Below are positions 36,701 to 49,015 of a DNA stretch of 64,000 bases, in pieces (position 1 is the stretch's first letter; every line of letters starts with the position of its first letter). This stretch comes from Volvariella volvacea V23 (taxonomy: Eukaryota; Basidiomycota; Agaricomycetes; Agaricales; Pluteaceae): the NCBI GenBank assembly GCA_000349905.1, contig KB722736.1:2548734-2612733 (forward strand), given 5' to 3'. The translations under genes and the position numbers were made by a program. Below the pieces are notes generated by a model. The model searched no databases, was not told the origin of the DNA, and was given only the letters and a program-made list of their open reading frames with translations.

Positions 36701-37776
36701 CGCCCAATCTATTATGATGCTGCAATCAAGTATGATGATTTCAGGATCACTCGAACATACTTGTGTGTTCATGGCTGTGCCAACCACAATGCCGGTGCCT
36801 CGACCTTTGGTGACAACAGTGGAGGCATAACAGAGATTGGTGCGATCACCAATGGGGATATCCAACTCCTCTGCCTTGAAAGTTTCGGTTGTTTTGACGA
36901 CTAGGAAATATTGAGCATTCGCTAGAGACGGGAGATGGATTGCCTACCAGGGACCGACTCTCCTGTTAGAAGTTGCTCTGATACTTCAAGATTAGATATG
37001 GAGACGAGGCGTAACTGAACCTTGGTCAAGGGATTAGCGACTCTAGGCGGCTCTAACTCACGTCTGCTGGAATAACATCGCCAGTCTTGATCATGACGAC
37101 ATCGCCTTACAGATGACAAGTTCAATTCTAATGAATAAGCGCGTTTTCAGATCGAGACGACTTACCAGGTACAACATTCTTGGCAGGGATGGGAATGCTT
37201 TCTCCGTTACGGATCACTACTGCTGTTGGTGATGATAACTGACGCAAAGAATCCATCGTTTTCTCGGCACGGTACTCTTGGAAGAATCCAACACTTGCAC
37301 CCATATTAACACCTTTGCATTCCTACAAATGGACAACTCACGTTGTATTAAGGATTATGACCGCTGCGATGACTGAACCCTCTATGTAGTCTCCTACACC
37401 GTAACTTAGAGCCAATGCCGCAACCAAAACGAGTGTTAAGGCATTGGCTAAGGCATGTAAATGGGAGACAATTGGCCGACGGGAGAAGTCACGCACCTAA
37501 TTGACCAACAAGGACGCGAAGTGCAGAAACACCATCATCCCCTCGTAGTAGATTTTCACCGTATCTCTCCAGTCGTCTGAGAGTCTCATTCTTTGAGAGG
37601 CCGTCAGCTTGAGAAGTTCCGAGGTCGTCAACAATTTGTTGAATAGAAAGCGTATGAGCGGTTGGAGCAACAGACGTGAGGTCTGGTACATTTGGAGGTA
37701 CAGTGACAGATATCGTTGTATCTGTTCGACTGCCTAGTCGTAGGTCATTGCCGCTAAACAGGTCGAGGAACCCCAT
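33725..37776 (-). CDS. P-type cation ATPase, ENA (type IID, Na+/K+ export) group
   Basis: Plasma-membrane pump that exports Na+, K+ or Li+ in fungi. The start at 37776 gives [19 protein letters not shown]; the cation-ATPase N-terminal domain follows ([20 protein letters not shown]). Then [10 protein letters not shown] (actuator TGES), [20 protein letters not shown] (ion-binding PESL helix), [20 protein letters not shown] (phosphorylated Asp), [11 protein letters not shown] (nucleotide binding), [34 protein letters not shown] (hinge), [20 protein letters not shown] and [10 protein letters not shown]. The C-terminal membrane half ends [20 protein letters not shown] and [12 protein letters not shown]. 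Calling it ENA rather than SERCA rests on the overall motif pattern and is probable, not proven. Confidence 0.85.
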
Positions 37777-38773
37777 CTATGCGTGAGGAGCCAAAATCGC
37801 GGGGGTCCAAATTATATAGAAAGAGGGGAACTAATTTCTGTCAAGACCTGGTATGGAGGGTGTATGCGCCGAGACATGGAGCGGAACGCCAAGAGATCGT
37901 ATGCAATGCAAGGGTGAAAACCAAGAGGACCCCAAGACTGCAAGAAGAGTAGATTAAGGGTTCCGTTATAACTGCGTCTCTGAACCTGAAAACGTGTGTT
38001 GTTAGCGTCGACGGCAAATAGGCAGCGATGCAAGTCATACTCTGAGTCCAAAAGCACACTGAAGAGCTGAAGAGCGGAGCTGTGGAGGATGGACAGAACC
38101 AGATGTTGCATCTTGGCAATCAGCAAGGCCCTACGATGCCATATATACTACATTCTTCCACACTCACGAGCAGCCAATGAGCTTGTCAATTTTGAGGTCC
38201 TAATTACCGTTTGCTAGCCCAACGTCACCATTCACGCCCCTAATCACCGGTGCTTCTTGGTTTTTTGCGTCCCTGACATCATCTTTGACACTACACTGCA
38301 AAAAGTCGCTCGTGCGATCACGTAGGACAGTCTTTTGAGGATAAGTCACCTGTATTCTAGCTCACATGGCATCGGAATTGTGGCGCTGAGATGCTGGTGC
38401 GTTGTACAGCTCATTCAGATTGCTACCACTAGTGCTCTTCGTAATGCACGGAACTTAAAAAAATATTCAGGCCTTAACACACCTTTTGGGCAGCCGATCG
38501 GAATATAGTCCAAGTCGGTATACATAACGGAGTTTGAGCGAAAGCCGATGGCCTACTGAATCGGAAAATAACATGCAAGTAGTAGGCGAAAAAAATGACT
38601 GCAGACCAGACTTATTTCCCGGGTTCGTTATCTGCAGGTGCCCAGGGCAACATAGTGCCGCGGCTGGGTTCATTCCCACGCGGGTGGCGGTGCAGTGCTA
38701 GGAATCATCCGGCCACTTCCGAATTTTTCAGTTCGTCTCAACACTTCCTCAACTTCATTGCAGCATCGTTAGC
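37777..38773. promoter_or_regulatory. Divergent promoter of the ATPase and COX genes
   Basis: 997 bases. On the minus strand ATATATA at 38141-38147 lies about 365 bases upstream of the ATPase start, so that gene may have a long leader; an unsupported open frame (37812-38126) lies inside it. No other gene recognised. Confidence 0.35.
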
Positions 38774-39056
38774 ATGTCTTTCTCCGTCCTCGCCCGCTCG
38801 TCTGCTCTTCGTCAGTCAGCTTTAAGAACCCGTGGCTTGCACACAACAACGCCTGTTCGTTCTGCTCATGACCATTACCACGTAGGCCTCGATTCAATAA
38901 TGTGTTGATCTATTCATACCAACGCGCCCAAAGCACCTTCCTTTCGACTTCCCTGGACAGAAAAAGGCTGCATTTGGTGCCAAGCTTTTTGCATACCTAA
39001 CTGTTGGATTTGCGATTCCCTTTGTTGCCACAGCCGCTCAATTGTTGGTGTCTTGA
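38774..39056 (+). CDS. COX8: Cytochrome c oxidase subunit VIIc (yeast Cox8)
   Basis: Small inner-membrane subunit of respiratory complex IV. Two exons. Exon 1 gives a mitochondrial presequence, MSFSVLARSSALRQSALRTR, then GLHTTTPVRSAHDHYH. Exon 2 (after intron gtaggc...caaag) gives HLPFDFPGQKKAAFGAKLFA and YLTVGFAIPFVATAAQLLVS, one transmembrane helix. The mature part matches the family pattern of LPF, then a basic stretch, then a single helix ending in QL. About 75 residues. The downstream Dicer gene converges on it at 178 bases. Confidence 0.85.
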
Positions 39057-39234
39057 TTATACTTTGTGTGATGATGTTGACCTGATTTCCACTATAACAG
39101 AAAGAAATCTGGAGGAAGTGATTAAGGTAGCTGCAAAGGGATACATCACTTTTGTGTTTAAATCAGGCTGGCGGTGCAATATAGATTCTTTATTAGGCAT
39201 CCAACCACACATTCCAATCCACAACCGCACCCCG

Positions 39235-42200
39235 TTACGATCCCGCACTTTCAGGTTGTTCCTTTTGCACAGAATCTTCCAAACCCGCCAAGATGGCCTC
39301 CAGTTCGTTCTGTCTATTTTTCTTTGGTTGTGGCCGGGTTCGGCAATCGCATGATCGGGCTAAGAAACTTGGGTCTCCTTCCAATGCATCGAGTGCGAAT
39401 AGCGAACCAAGGCGTGCCGCTGTGTGGGGAGCGGCATCCTCAGCCACCGCCAACACGACGTCATGGACAAGTACTACGAGCACGTTAATAGGGGTCATGC
39501 CTCTACAATGAAAATACCTACCAGAGCAACGTGTAAGATCTGTACCCACTTTCTCTTTGAGAATCTCGAAACACTGGCAGCCTTGAGCTTGGAACAACTC
39601 AAATAGACTTTTAGTTGGGTGATGAGATAAGCTTTTGAGAGTAATGTGTTTGCCATAGAAAGGTCGCAATAACTTGTCGAATATTGCCTCAGCACCTACT
39701 GGTGAAAAATTATCTGATATGTAGACAGCCCCTATTATTGACTCGACTACATCAGACAGGGCCTTACGGAGTGGTCAGAACCTGCGAAGAAAACGGGGAT
39801 TATGCTACATGCCTTGGGAGGTTCTATCTCTAGCCAGTATTGACCAGGTGATCTGCCTTCCTTGGCTGCTGCTGCATATTCTTCCGCTTGTTTGCTCTGG
39901 ACCTGCGTGGCATAAGCCTGAATGCTATTCGCCAGATGTTGGGAATCGAATAACAGGTGGTCGTGCAATCCCGACCAGACGCATATAGCGGCTAATGCGG
40001 CATTAGAGACCATGGCACCCTGAGGCGATGATATGTGAGATTCCAACACAGTAATAATAGAGAACTCGGAACCTTCAACAAGGTTAACCCTCCTGGTGAT
40101 AATTTGTCTTCTCGATCGAAAATGTATCTGATAACCACTGCAGGGGTTGAGGGCATGATGAAGCCATAAAAGTTATGACGCACTGAAATCAAGGATCGCA
40201 TCTCCAATGAACTCGAATCTTTCGTAGGTTGTCGTGTCTATTCCCGGATACGAAGTGTGTGTCTACGTATTTATCAGCCCGTGTTACTAAATAGGTTCCA
40301 ATGTGACTTACCAGAGCCTGCGCAAGCAAGTGTGGGTAGTTGAACTGATGTCCAATGATGCTCTCAACAGCTCCAATAGTCCCAGATGGTAGTTTCGCAG
40401 TAATCATGGGTGGAGGTGCTAGTACCTTGCGGCCGAAGTCTGACCACTGGTCGATGTCATAAATCGGTACTTTTAACGCCTTGGCGACTTTGAGGCCCGC
40501 ATCACGTCCGCCTGAGACATACGCAGCACCAATTATTGCCTCAGCAACGTCGGCAATAGCCTGTCACGAGATGAAAGGGCATTGTGGTTCAAGCCAGGAT
40601 AACCCTTACCTTCTCTCCTAGCCATTGTGTGTTGGGATCGATCGTACGCTTCTTCTTTGACTTCCGCTTTCCTTTGCTTTCTGTGGCTTCGTTCTTATCC
40701 TTCTCTAGATCGGGTTTGTGCTCTGTTCTGCCTGTATCCACAGTAGGGTCCCATTGTGGAAGCCCTATTGATCCGCTCCGCTTTTCTGTATCTTGTTCAA
40801 CACGTGGACGCCCTTCTTCATTAATTTGCTTGGTATGCGAAGCAACGACATAAAAATTGGGAGGGTGCCACATTTTGATACTGAGAGGTTTAGATTGAAT
40901 GTATTGAGGCAAGCCTACCCGAATTGCGGCGTGAAAAAGGGTCTTGTTACTGATGATCTTCTGTCGAATCATATGCATGGCCCCTTCACTATCTGAGGGT
41001 TTCGTCACGAAAACATAAACCGAGGAAAGATACTTTAGGAATGCGTCTCCTGTATTGAAGTTCAGCAAGGCAATAAGCCATTGGTGAGGGGACACACCTA
41101 AGAGCTCTAATCGTTCGTAATCGTGTTCCATCCCGGCGGACGGCGCGCAAATGGCCATGTACAACAAACTGTCTGCGATCACGTTGTCAAATAACTTGGT
41201 ATTGAGTTCTTTGACAAGTAATAAATCATCGATCCTGCTCGCAAGACAGGGCAAAAGCAATGCTGTCCGAAAGATGCTGCACCAAATGAGTATTAACTTT
41301 GCCCTGAAGGAATGTCAATACCTTGCAGGTATAGTGAATTTGGCACAAAGCTCAGGTATTAGGTCTTTATATTAGCGTTAGCACACTGTCCACTTATATT
41401 CATCTGTTAATCAACCCACATTTTGCGGGTACCTTGGAGGATGGAGTTAATGCCAGCGTTGTGGGGTTCAGGTGGTTAAAGCATGATGAACATTTTGAAA
41501 CTTCAATGATGGGCTGTTCATAATCTTTTAGCCCTTCAAATCCAATTCGCCGGTGCTGGCAAAAATGGAGTAGGCTGTTGTATCTGGCCTCACGCTTCAT
41601 AGGTCAATGTACTTAGACAGACAATAAGGCGTACATAAGCATTGGACGTACTGGACTGTCCTCAGGCTTACTAAGTGGCCTTAAATCCGGTCGAACACGG
41701 ACGACATCGTATCTGCGGGTGAATTCCACCCATCTGTCTTGGACGACAGCATCTTCTGTATCCTGTGATAAGGTCATCAAAGCCTCATAAGCTAAAGGCA
41801 CTGCCCAGCTTTCTCCGGCTCGTCGAACGATGTCCCAATCAATCAATTCTGCCATGGCAAGCAGCTGATTGGTCGGAGCTAAGGCGACTGACCGGTGCAC
41901 AGGTGCAACAAAATAAAACATATCTGCTATACGACAATCATAGGGCTTGTTTGATATCGAACGAATGACCCGGATCGTGTATTTGCAGAGGATTTGCAGT
42001 TGTTCTTCAGTAATCGTAATGCTATGACCCCGCTGAAATCGTGTCGATGACGGCATTCCGGAGAAGAAAAGTCTGGTATCCGGCAGTGCTGGTAAGGATT
42101 TCCACGTAAGGAGAAGTATTGGAGCATATTGGTGCCCTATATCTGTAGTATGATCGATAGTAGCTAGTAAAGGATATAATGTTCTTGGGCCTGGTTTTGT

Positions 42201-44832
42201 GGGAGGTGTTGCGTTGTCCCAGAAGTCGGGCTGCTTTTTCGTGTAACCTGAATATCCGGAGGGCCTGGTGCTTTCAGTGGATGTGCTATAAGTAGGGCGT
42301 TGGGCGAGATAAAAGTAACGATAATCCAGGACTCCAGAAGACACAAGTTCAAGACACGCCGCGTAACACGCTGACCTGCGTGCTAAGGCCATGGAACGAG
42401 CAGGGGCGCCAGATATGGGCCCAATTGGTAGCAGGACATCACAGATGAATTGCGTGAATCCTGGTCCTTTTCCTGGAAGTTCACGAAACCGAAATAAGGG
42501 TGCAAGAGGTGTTGTGGTGGGATTACTTGCGGATGCGATATGGCGGTATATAACAGTCGTTGCATTCTGAGGTAAAATGCGACCGCTGGTGACTGGATCC
42601 TGTATGTACTCGCCACTCCCTTCGTCCTCACTATCAGAGAAATAAGGGTCTGGTGTCTCTCTCAGGGGTCGAGGTGGAACTGCACTCAGAGGGCTATTGA
42701 ACACTACTTCATTCCACCGAAGCATATCCAAGCCCAGGTCTGCACTCTGGGAAACTATGCGCCTGTGAGTGTCGTTATTTCTCTCTACCATGTGGACAAC
42801 ATGGCTTTCGCGACCCCGAGTCCGCGCTTTCGTGTAAGTGAGAGAAACCTCGCTATCAAAGATATCAAATCTATCCGTAATAAACCAGTCATTCCTAGCA
42901 ATGAAAGATATGCAAGAAAACCATCTAACCTAATAGCAATTAAAGTCCGAGGTATTTCAATATCCTCTGCAGATTTGGTGGCTATGACCAAATTGAATGT
43001 CCCTGCAGCAAAACTCCTAATCACCTCTTGCTGTCGGGAGTGTAAATAGTTCGTTTCTAACAGTATATTCAACTTACCCTCTGTGAATCATTTGAGATTT
43101 GGGGGCCTGCAAGAGTGCAAGGCCTTATAAAGCCAATATGTTCATCTAGCATTCGCAACAGATCCATCATTATGAAAGCAGTGATCCTGCGCCGAACTGT
43201 TTCCTCTTAGGATGGGTAGTGAATACGAAGGTGTAAACATACCAAATATGATGCCACGAAAAGCTTCCCCGTAGGTCTTGCATGACTTCAGGGTTTGTAC
43301 CAGCCGTAGAAATTTGTGTGTTACATTAAATCCTCGCGAACTGAGGTCCAGATTGGGCATCGTAAACTCCCAATTTGCGACGACATTACTTATACGAGCT
43401 TTGACTTGTGCGATCGAACCACCTGGGCCCTCGTCAACATCGTCATCCCAAGGGGCGACGCTTGATTTTATATCGCTCAATGCTCTTCGCCAAACCAGGT
43501 CACTACCACAGGGCCCCAGATCCCATAGCACGTATCTGGATGCCTTGAAATATCGACGGAAGACTATTTCTGAGGGGTCTAATTGATGCAGTTGCTTGTA
43601 AAGTTTGGTTTCGATCGGAGATTTTACACCTTCGTACAGGACTACAACTTCATTGGGCCGATCGGGAAGTGAAGCAATTTCAATCCGCCTTTCGTCCGTT
43701 ATTCCAAATACTTTTGCGTCGAAAATGGACTCCAGCCTGAGCATGCCGCCATCATAGGCAGACCAGTGGGCCAGTGGTAGTGTAGCCGTGATTAATAGTC
43801 GAGGGCGATAGGAGGATTCACATGTGTGGTAGAACTTCTCGATGACACGAAGGATGGCCAGAGGGGTCTGAGAGTCTTGATCTTTCAGGTATTGGGCATC
43901 AATGATAACTATGGAGAATATGTCCGCCATAGTGAAAATACCATGCTCAAGTCCCTCAAGCAGAGACTGGGCGTAATGTGAACGAAGATTTTGATGGAAT
44001 AAAGATGGCTACTATTACCTGCGTCAATGTCACTACAACATCACTCTTAAGCATACTGGCCCAGGCGGGTAGTTCTGGAGCACGACCATCTCGTATGAAC
44101 CTTCCAACCCGCAACCTTGGAAGCCGATCGCTGAGCTTTTCAATGTAAGTGTTGAGTACAGGAAGGTTACTGGGGAAAAGCATCAGTGATAGGCGACTCC
44201 TGCAGAACGGGAATCGCATTTACTCGGCCACTAAAAAGACAGCCCCACGATGTGTCGCTGTATTATGCCCTCCCGAGCTGATCGCCCAAGGAAGGAATGC
44301 GGTGAGGATGTTAATAGGGGCTGTGTCGGTGGTGCATCAGCGTATGGAAACGAAGGCGGAAGGGAGTATGTGGATTTGGAGTACTTTTTAAATCAGTTAC
44401 GATTACAATAGCTATCCCGGGATGAAAGCAGGAGGTAAGAACAGCGCAAAGCATGGTAAGCTTGGACTCACTATTCTTGGATTGTACGTGGTGAAGAACC
44501 TCATGTGGTTCAATAGCCACGGACAGAAGACTGGTAGAAGATTCGGAGGCATCCACTATTTCCGGAAGATGAGTGGCAAGAGAATCATCAGTGGCATCTG
44601 AACCATTCGTCCGGATTTTCTTGGTCGGTCGCGAATGAGCAACGCCTTCGGGTAGGTTTGATTCCTCAAAGGGGCGTTTGACACTACTCGAGCCTAGCTC
44701 GGCCTGCCAGGATGTGGTGGATATGGGTGTGGGGTTGTCATGAAGTGATGGGGTGTCGGTGCTGGCAGCCTGCGCTGAGGGTTGCGACGCTTGTTGTGAC
44801 CCTCTCCAAGCTTTACGCCATAAATTGAGCAT
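39235..44832 (-). CDS. Dicer-like ribonuclease III with degenerate helicase
   Basis: Cuts double-stranded RNA into small RNAs for silencing. A disordered N-terminus (from MLNLWRKAWRGSQQ, 44832) leads to a helicase domain whose motif I reads TIVIVTDLKTPIN on a 27-base exon (44385-44411), with no GxGKT, and whose motif II reads IIDAQYL (43889-43900) instead of DECH. The C-terminal helicase half is intact: GIIFVRRRITAFIMM, NLVIATKSAEDIEIPR, IAIRFDIFDS and TKARTRGRE. Dimerisation and platform/PAZ-like regions follow (41,613-42,791). RNase IIIa has ERLELLGDAFLKYL and DVAEAIIGAAY; RNase IIIb has ERFEFIGDAILDF and DVVESIIGAVY, so both catalytic sets look complete. A dsRBD-like tail ends at TAA 39235. 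The first Met is uncertain; other in-frame Met codons lie upstream to about 45,027. Confidence 0.85.
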
Positions 44833-45027
44833 ATGCAATGGTTGCTTGGGACACCAGGATAAAAGAGCAGTGCAGATGCGGTTTGACAGTGACCAAGGGT
44901 CAGTGTGGGTGTAAATAACTTTGTTTAGTCGAGTCAGTCCTGCTGTCCCTTGAACCAGAACAGCCAACATAACATGTATTGAATCCAATACACCATGTGC
45001 ATTTGACTTCCGTCGCCTTGTGTACAC
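44833..45027. promoter_or_regulatory. Short divergent promoter, Dicer and hypothetical gene
   Basis: 195 bases between the chosen start codons. No TATA box or clear palindrome seen. Confidence 0.3.
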
Positions 45028-46589
45028 ATGAATTGCAATAATGCACCTCTTGTCCTTGCCCTTGGCTCCAAACTTGACCCCAATCCTAATTCCTCAGAAC
45101 CTCTGCGCCGTGCACTGCTTCCGTCCGACCCATGCCTACCCGTCCGACTGCCCTCAACTGGTAAGCCATCCTCAAGTATAAGCATTGGTGCCTCGATGAC
45201 ATGCTCGTTGCAGGTTTTCTTACACGAGAGGCAGAGGACCTCGCTCCTCGCACTTTGCTGCGGGAGATAACCCGCCGCAGCCCCTCTCCCTCCCCTGAAA
45301 CAGAGTCCGATGAATTCGAAGAACCACATACCCCAGATACCCCAGTCCTCGCAAGGAGGGCTAGTATCGCATCCCTATTTTCTACAGTATCCCTGAATTC
45401 CCTCAGGTCATCACCAACAACGAAGAATGGCCCCAATATTGGCTGGAAGGAACCCCAGGCACGTATCTGTAGGCGCTCATGATCTGACCCAGCTAAGTTG
45501 CAATACGACAGCCATTCGAAGTCTTTCGTGCAGTCGAGCAAAAGGACCTTGTGTATCTGATGGAAGTTCGAGACAGGGCATTTCCGGTTAGCGCATTCCC
45601 CCACTGGTTTGCTCTCACTGATTTGATGTAATTTAGCTCCTCCTTCGAAAGACTGGAGATGCAACGCCGCTATTGCATGCAATGCGAATCGGGAAGACTC
45701 ATAGAGATGTTGCTATTGTCTTACTTGGCGCATTTTCCCGGTGGATCAACCATCTGGACGATGAAGATATGACGAAAGCTCGAACCAAGACTATTCTAAA
45801 GGCCTTGAGTAGGTCACTGTGATTTCTGAGCCTACGGATTCTGATGACAGGCAGGAATAAATCTCAAACTTGCCATTGATTATGGATTAGCCAAATCGCA
45901 GAGTGACCTTACAGCGTCATTCCTACAAACTCTCATTATGAGCGAAGGGGAAAAGTGGGTAAGAACACAAGTAGAAAATGTCGCTCGTGCGTTGCGGCTC
46001 GGTACCGCAGGCCAACCTGTAAGTGTGGCAGGTACTGCCGTCAGACGCTTCACTACACGAGAACTTGGCAAAGCGGACCTGATAGCAACATTGGAGGATT
46101 AGTGAGTCAGTCACAATTGTCGCGTATTGGCATTAATTACAGACAACTGCTCAGTATTGCAAATGCTACATCGTGAGCGAAGCTTGAGAGAATCCCAGTA
46201 TATCGCTCACATAAATCCTGGCAGGGATCTCCTGATGATGGGAGCGTGGCACCTCGCCCTTGAGCAAATTCATGGTACCGAGATTCCTGTGCGCCCACGA
46301 CTGGATATTTGCCTTGCGATGACTAACACGACATAGGTCTATTACTTCGCCAGAGATGATCGTGTTTACAAGGCGTTCGTTGACAGATTGGACTCGAATA
46401 AGTCAGCGATTCAGATTAAGCTAGGACGAAGATTGAAATGGCAATTCCGTGTCCTTCGGGTTGTCCTTGAAGGCCGAACGACTACAAATCGGGTGAGTGA
46501 GTCAACTGTGGACCCGACGAGTGCTCATGCAATCACAGAACAAGGTGGAACTTTTAGCTGGGGAACTTGATGAGGGCGAGGGAATTTAG
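45028..46589 (+). CDS. Conserved-looking protein of unknown function, ankyrin-like helices
   Basis: Starts MNCNNAPLVLALGSKLDPNP; a Ser/Pro/Glu-rich region follows (SPSPSPETESDEFEEP), then LARRASIASLFSTVSLNSLR, a likely phosphorylated linker. After an intron with an apparent GC donor (45459-45511), a helical part begins with PFEVFRAVEQKDLVYLMEVR and continues LLLRKTGDATPLLHAMRIGK (ankyrin-like), TRDVAIVLLG-type segment, LKLAIDYGLAKSQSDLTASF, WVRTQVENVARALRLGTAGQ and KLGRRLKWQFRVLRVVLEGR. It ends VELLAGELDEGEGI (TAG 46587-46589). About 390 residues over many exons. I do not recognise a named family; the exon-by-exon continuity shows it is a real gene. Confidence 0.7.
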
Positions 46590-46832
46590 TATACTCATCC
46601 CCATCCTATATCACCTTCATTGCTCGTTAAGGTGCCCGGCTGCATAGAAGTTCACTCACAGTTGAGGCGTATAAATGAGCAGACATCGATTATATCCCGG
46701 GGCCTGAGAACCCCTTATCTATATTCAGCCATTCAACGCTACCCTTGGGTGGACTGAATGAGCTGCTCCCGATGTTGGGAAACATTTATCACTTATTTTA
46801 GATCTGTACTTTGGGGTGCATAATGTTGAACG

Positions 46833-47625
46833 TCAGAGCAATAGTTTCAAACCCTTCCACCAAACGAAAGATCCGACAACTAGAAGATTCAATACTGCAG
46901 GTCCTAAATCCAGTTGAAGGATTGTGTACACCCAAATGGTTGCAAGAGGCGGGCACTGAAATATAAGCGCACGTGTCAGTGGCTGAATAGTAACCATAGG
47001 CCAGGCTTGCCTGTTTCATGTTCACTGTCCAGGACGCGCGATTAAGCAGGTATATCATACGCGAGCCAACAGCACAGGACAACACAAAGAGCAAGAATTG
47101 GGTCCTTCGATGATGCTTATAGCGAATAGCTGTTGGATATTAAGTTTTAGCCAAGTTTTGGGCATGCCACGCACTGTAGAAGATGAAAACAGATAGGACT
47201 GCAGATGTTTAGCCAGGAAGACACAAGGAGAAAGATGAAACGCACTTGGGACTCCGGGCAGCATCCTGTTCAAGAGATCCTCGAGGGATGGGTGTCGCCC
47301 ATATTGATAATGAATAAGACTGAAAAAGGGTTGAACGGCGGCATAGCAGGAGTGATGTGCAGACGCACATTTCCATTGTGAGCAAGAGAAAAGAGAAGGG
47401 GATGATGTACAGGCAGGCATCGAGTATCTCCTCGGGCAGCGAGACCTCTTGCGGCTGGGGTGGTGGTTGGCTAGCTTCCTTGACTTTGGTCAGCACTCCC
47501 GACTGGTTGATGAGGCGCCACTGCTCGTCTTCGGAGAGCTCTATGAGGGGTTTCTTGGTGCTTGTGCTTGTGGGCGTGCTCGTGCTCGCGCCCTCTGCTT
47601 TCGACTTGCCTCCCTTCTTGCCCAT
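46833..47625 (-). CDS. Small multi-pass membrane protein of unknown function
   Basis: Starts MGKKGGKSKAEGASTSTPTS, a basic, low-complexity cytosolic head, then LIELSEDEQWRLINQSGVL, a conserved-looking segment. Membrane segments follow: ILDACLYIIPFSFLLLTME, then (after IHYQYGRHPSLEDLLNRMLP) a short VFIFYSAW segment, FLLFVLSCAVGSRMIYLLNR, and in the last exon IWVYTILQLDLGPAVLNLLV with GSFVWWKGLKLLL. The last intron (46956-47010) has a GC donor (CAG|gcaagc) and keeps NMKQ in frame with CPPLATIWVYT. Stop is at 46833-46835. About 220 residues; I know of no assigned function. A 64-base gap to the divergent FAF1 gene implies a shared promoter. Confidence 0.7.
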
Positions 47626-47689
47626 TTCAAGTTGACAGAAAAGGCAAACGCAGCCGCACGTCACATGACCACAATTTCTCTTTCTCTCC

Positions 47690-48816
47690 ATGTCCTCAGG
47701 TCAACATGATTTGCTGCAAATTCTGAATGCACACGGGCAGCAGTTCCTGTCTTCCTTTGGCTCTTTACCGCAACCATCCTCGACGAAGCGTAAAAGGCAG
47801 CCCGACTCACGTCCTCTGGACAATCGCTCTGATTCCAGTGCTGAAGAGGGTGAATGGGGCGGGATACAGGATCAGTCAAGCGACTTGAGCGATAGCGATT
47901 GGGACGAAAATGCAGGTCTGCTCACGTTAATGCTTGGTATGCCAATTTACCGAGCTCTAGAAATTTAGAATACGACGATGTTCCTGTAACTGGTAGCGTC
48001 AGACCTAGTGATGTCGTCGTGTTTACAGACACAACTTCCAAATCATCGCAGAAGCTGATAAATAAGGCCCAGGCAAAAGATTTCATGGTATGTCATTACT
48101 CGTATCTGCCAGAGCACTTTATCAACGATGCTGTCCTGCAGTCATCAAAGGTATCCAAAATATCGAAAGGTGGTCCGCCCCCATCTAGGGGCAAAGAAAA
48201 GGATGAAGGCTCAGATGAGGACATAGAGCGGTTTGTGCATTCCTTCCCAGCGTCCAAATAAGCCGACCGACCACTTTAATAGTACAAATGCAGAGAATGA
48301 TGGACTATTGCATCGTCTGATACACACGAAACTCTTGTCTGGTTCCCTTAACCCGGAATTGGATCTTACACCAGCTCAGCGTAAAAAGGCGCTGGCCGGA
48401 CGTGTTTTAGAGTTAGCCGGCGCTGCTAGACTCGGAAAGGGGGAGAAGATCGTCCGCACAACGGAAAGGAAACGGGCAGCAAAACGTGTTCGGGATGGCC
48501 TCCTCGCAAAGCAAAAGCATGTAGAGGAACAAAAATTAGAAGAAGTAGGGTCAAACTTCTTTCCCGACTGGTTTTCATTGGTATTCACATCTTCCAGGCG
48601 AAAAACCTCGGAAATTATCATCCCGCAGTTAAGCAGCTTTACAATACATTATCACTGCCGGGTAAGAAGCGAAGAGACCGCGGTCTCAAAATGGGCGTAG
48701 GCAAGTTTAAGGGAGGTTTCCTTGATCTGAGTAAAGAGAGGCGGATGATGGAACGGGCTCCGACAGGGGGACGGGCCCCCAAGCGTATGAAAGTAACTAC
48801 AGGTAGAGTGAAGTAG
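47690..48816 (+). CDS. FAF1: 40S assembly factor Faf1
   Basis: Nucleolar protein needed for 18S rRNA processing and 40S assembly. The start gives MSSGQHDLLQILNAHGQQFL, then an acidic Ser/Asp-rich region (SSAEEGEWGGIQDQSSDLSD). The C-terminal half is highly basic: LTPAQRKKALAGRVLELAGA, ARLGKGEKIVRTTERKRAAK, then an intron (gtaggg...ttccag) joining LEE to AKNLGNYHPAVKQLYNTLSL, PGKKRRDRGLKMGVGKFKGG and FLDLSKERRMMERAP. MGVGKFKGG followed by LxLS is the most diagnostic Faf1 element. Ends TTGRVK, TAG 48814-48816. Confidence 0.85.
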
Positions 48817-49015
48817 CAAAATTATACAACTCTTTCCACAGACATAGGTGTACACATACATTCCCGGTCTGACAGAAACTGGATGTTTTGATCATCGATA
48901 GGATCGCGAATGATGTCCATAAGGAGACCGAGGGTGGGCACCTCCTGGACCACCAGGATGATGAGACCTTCAACCAGCGATGAATAAGTATTGTTAGCGA
49001 GCATTTATTTGGCGC

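Noticed and set aside
37812..38126. 104-codon minus-strand open frame upstream of the ATPase
   Set aside because: No homology-like pattern; probably leader or promoter sequence.
44833..45027. Extending the Dicer N-terminus to about 45,027
   Set aside because: The frame is open, but the extension overlaps the start of the divergent gene and looks non-conserved; kept only as an alternative start.
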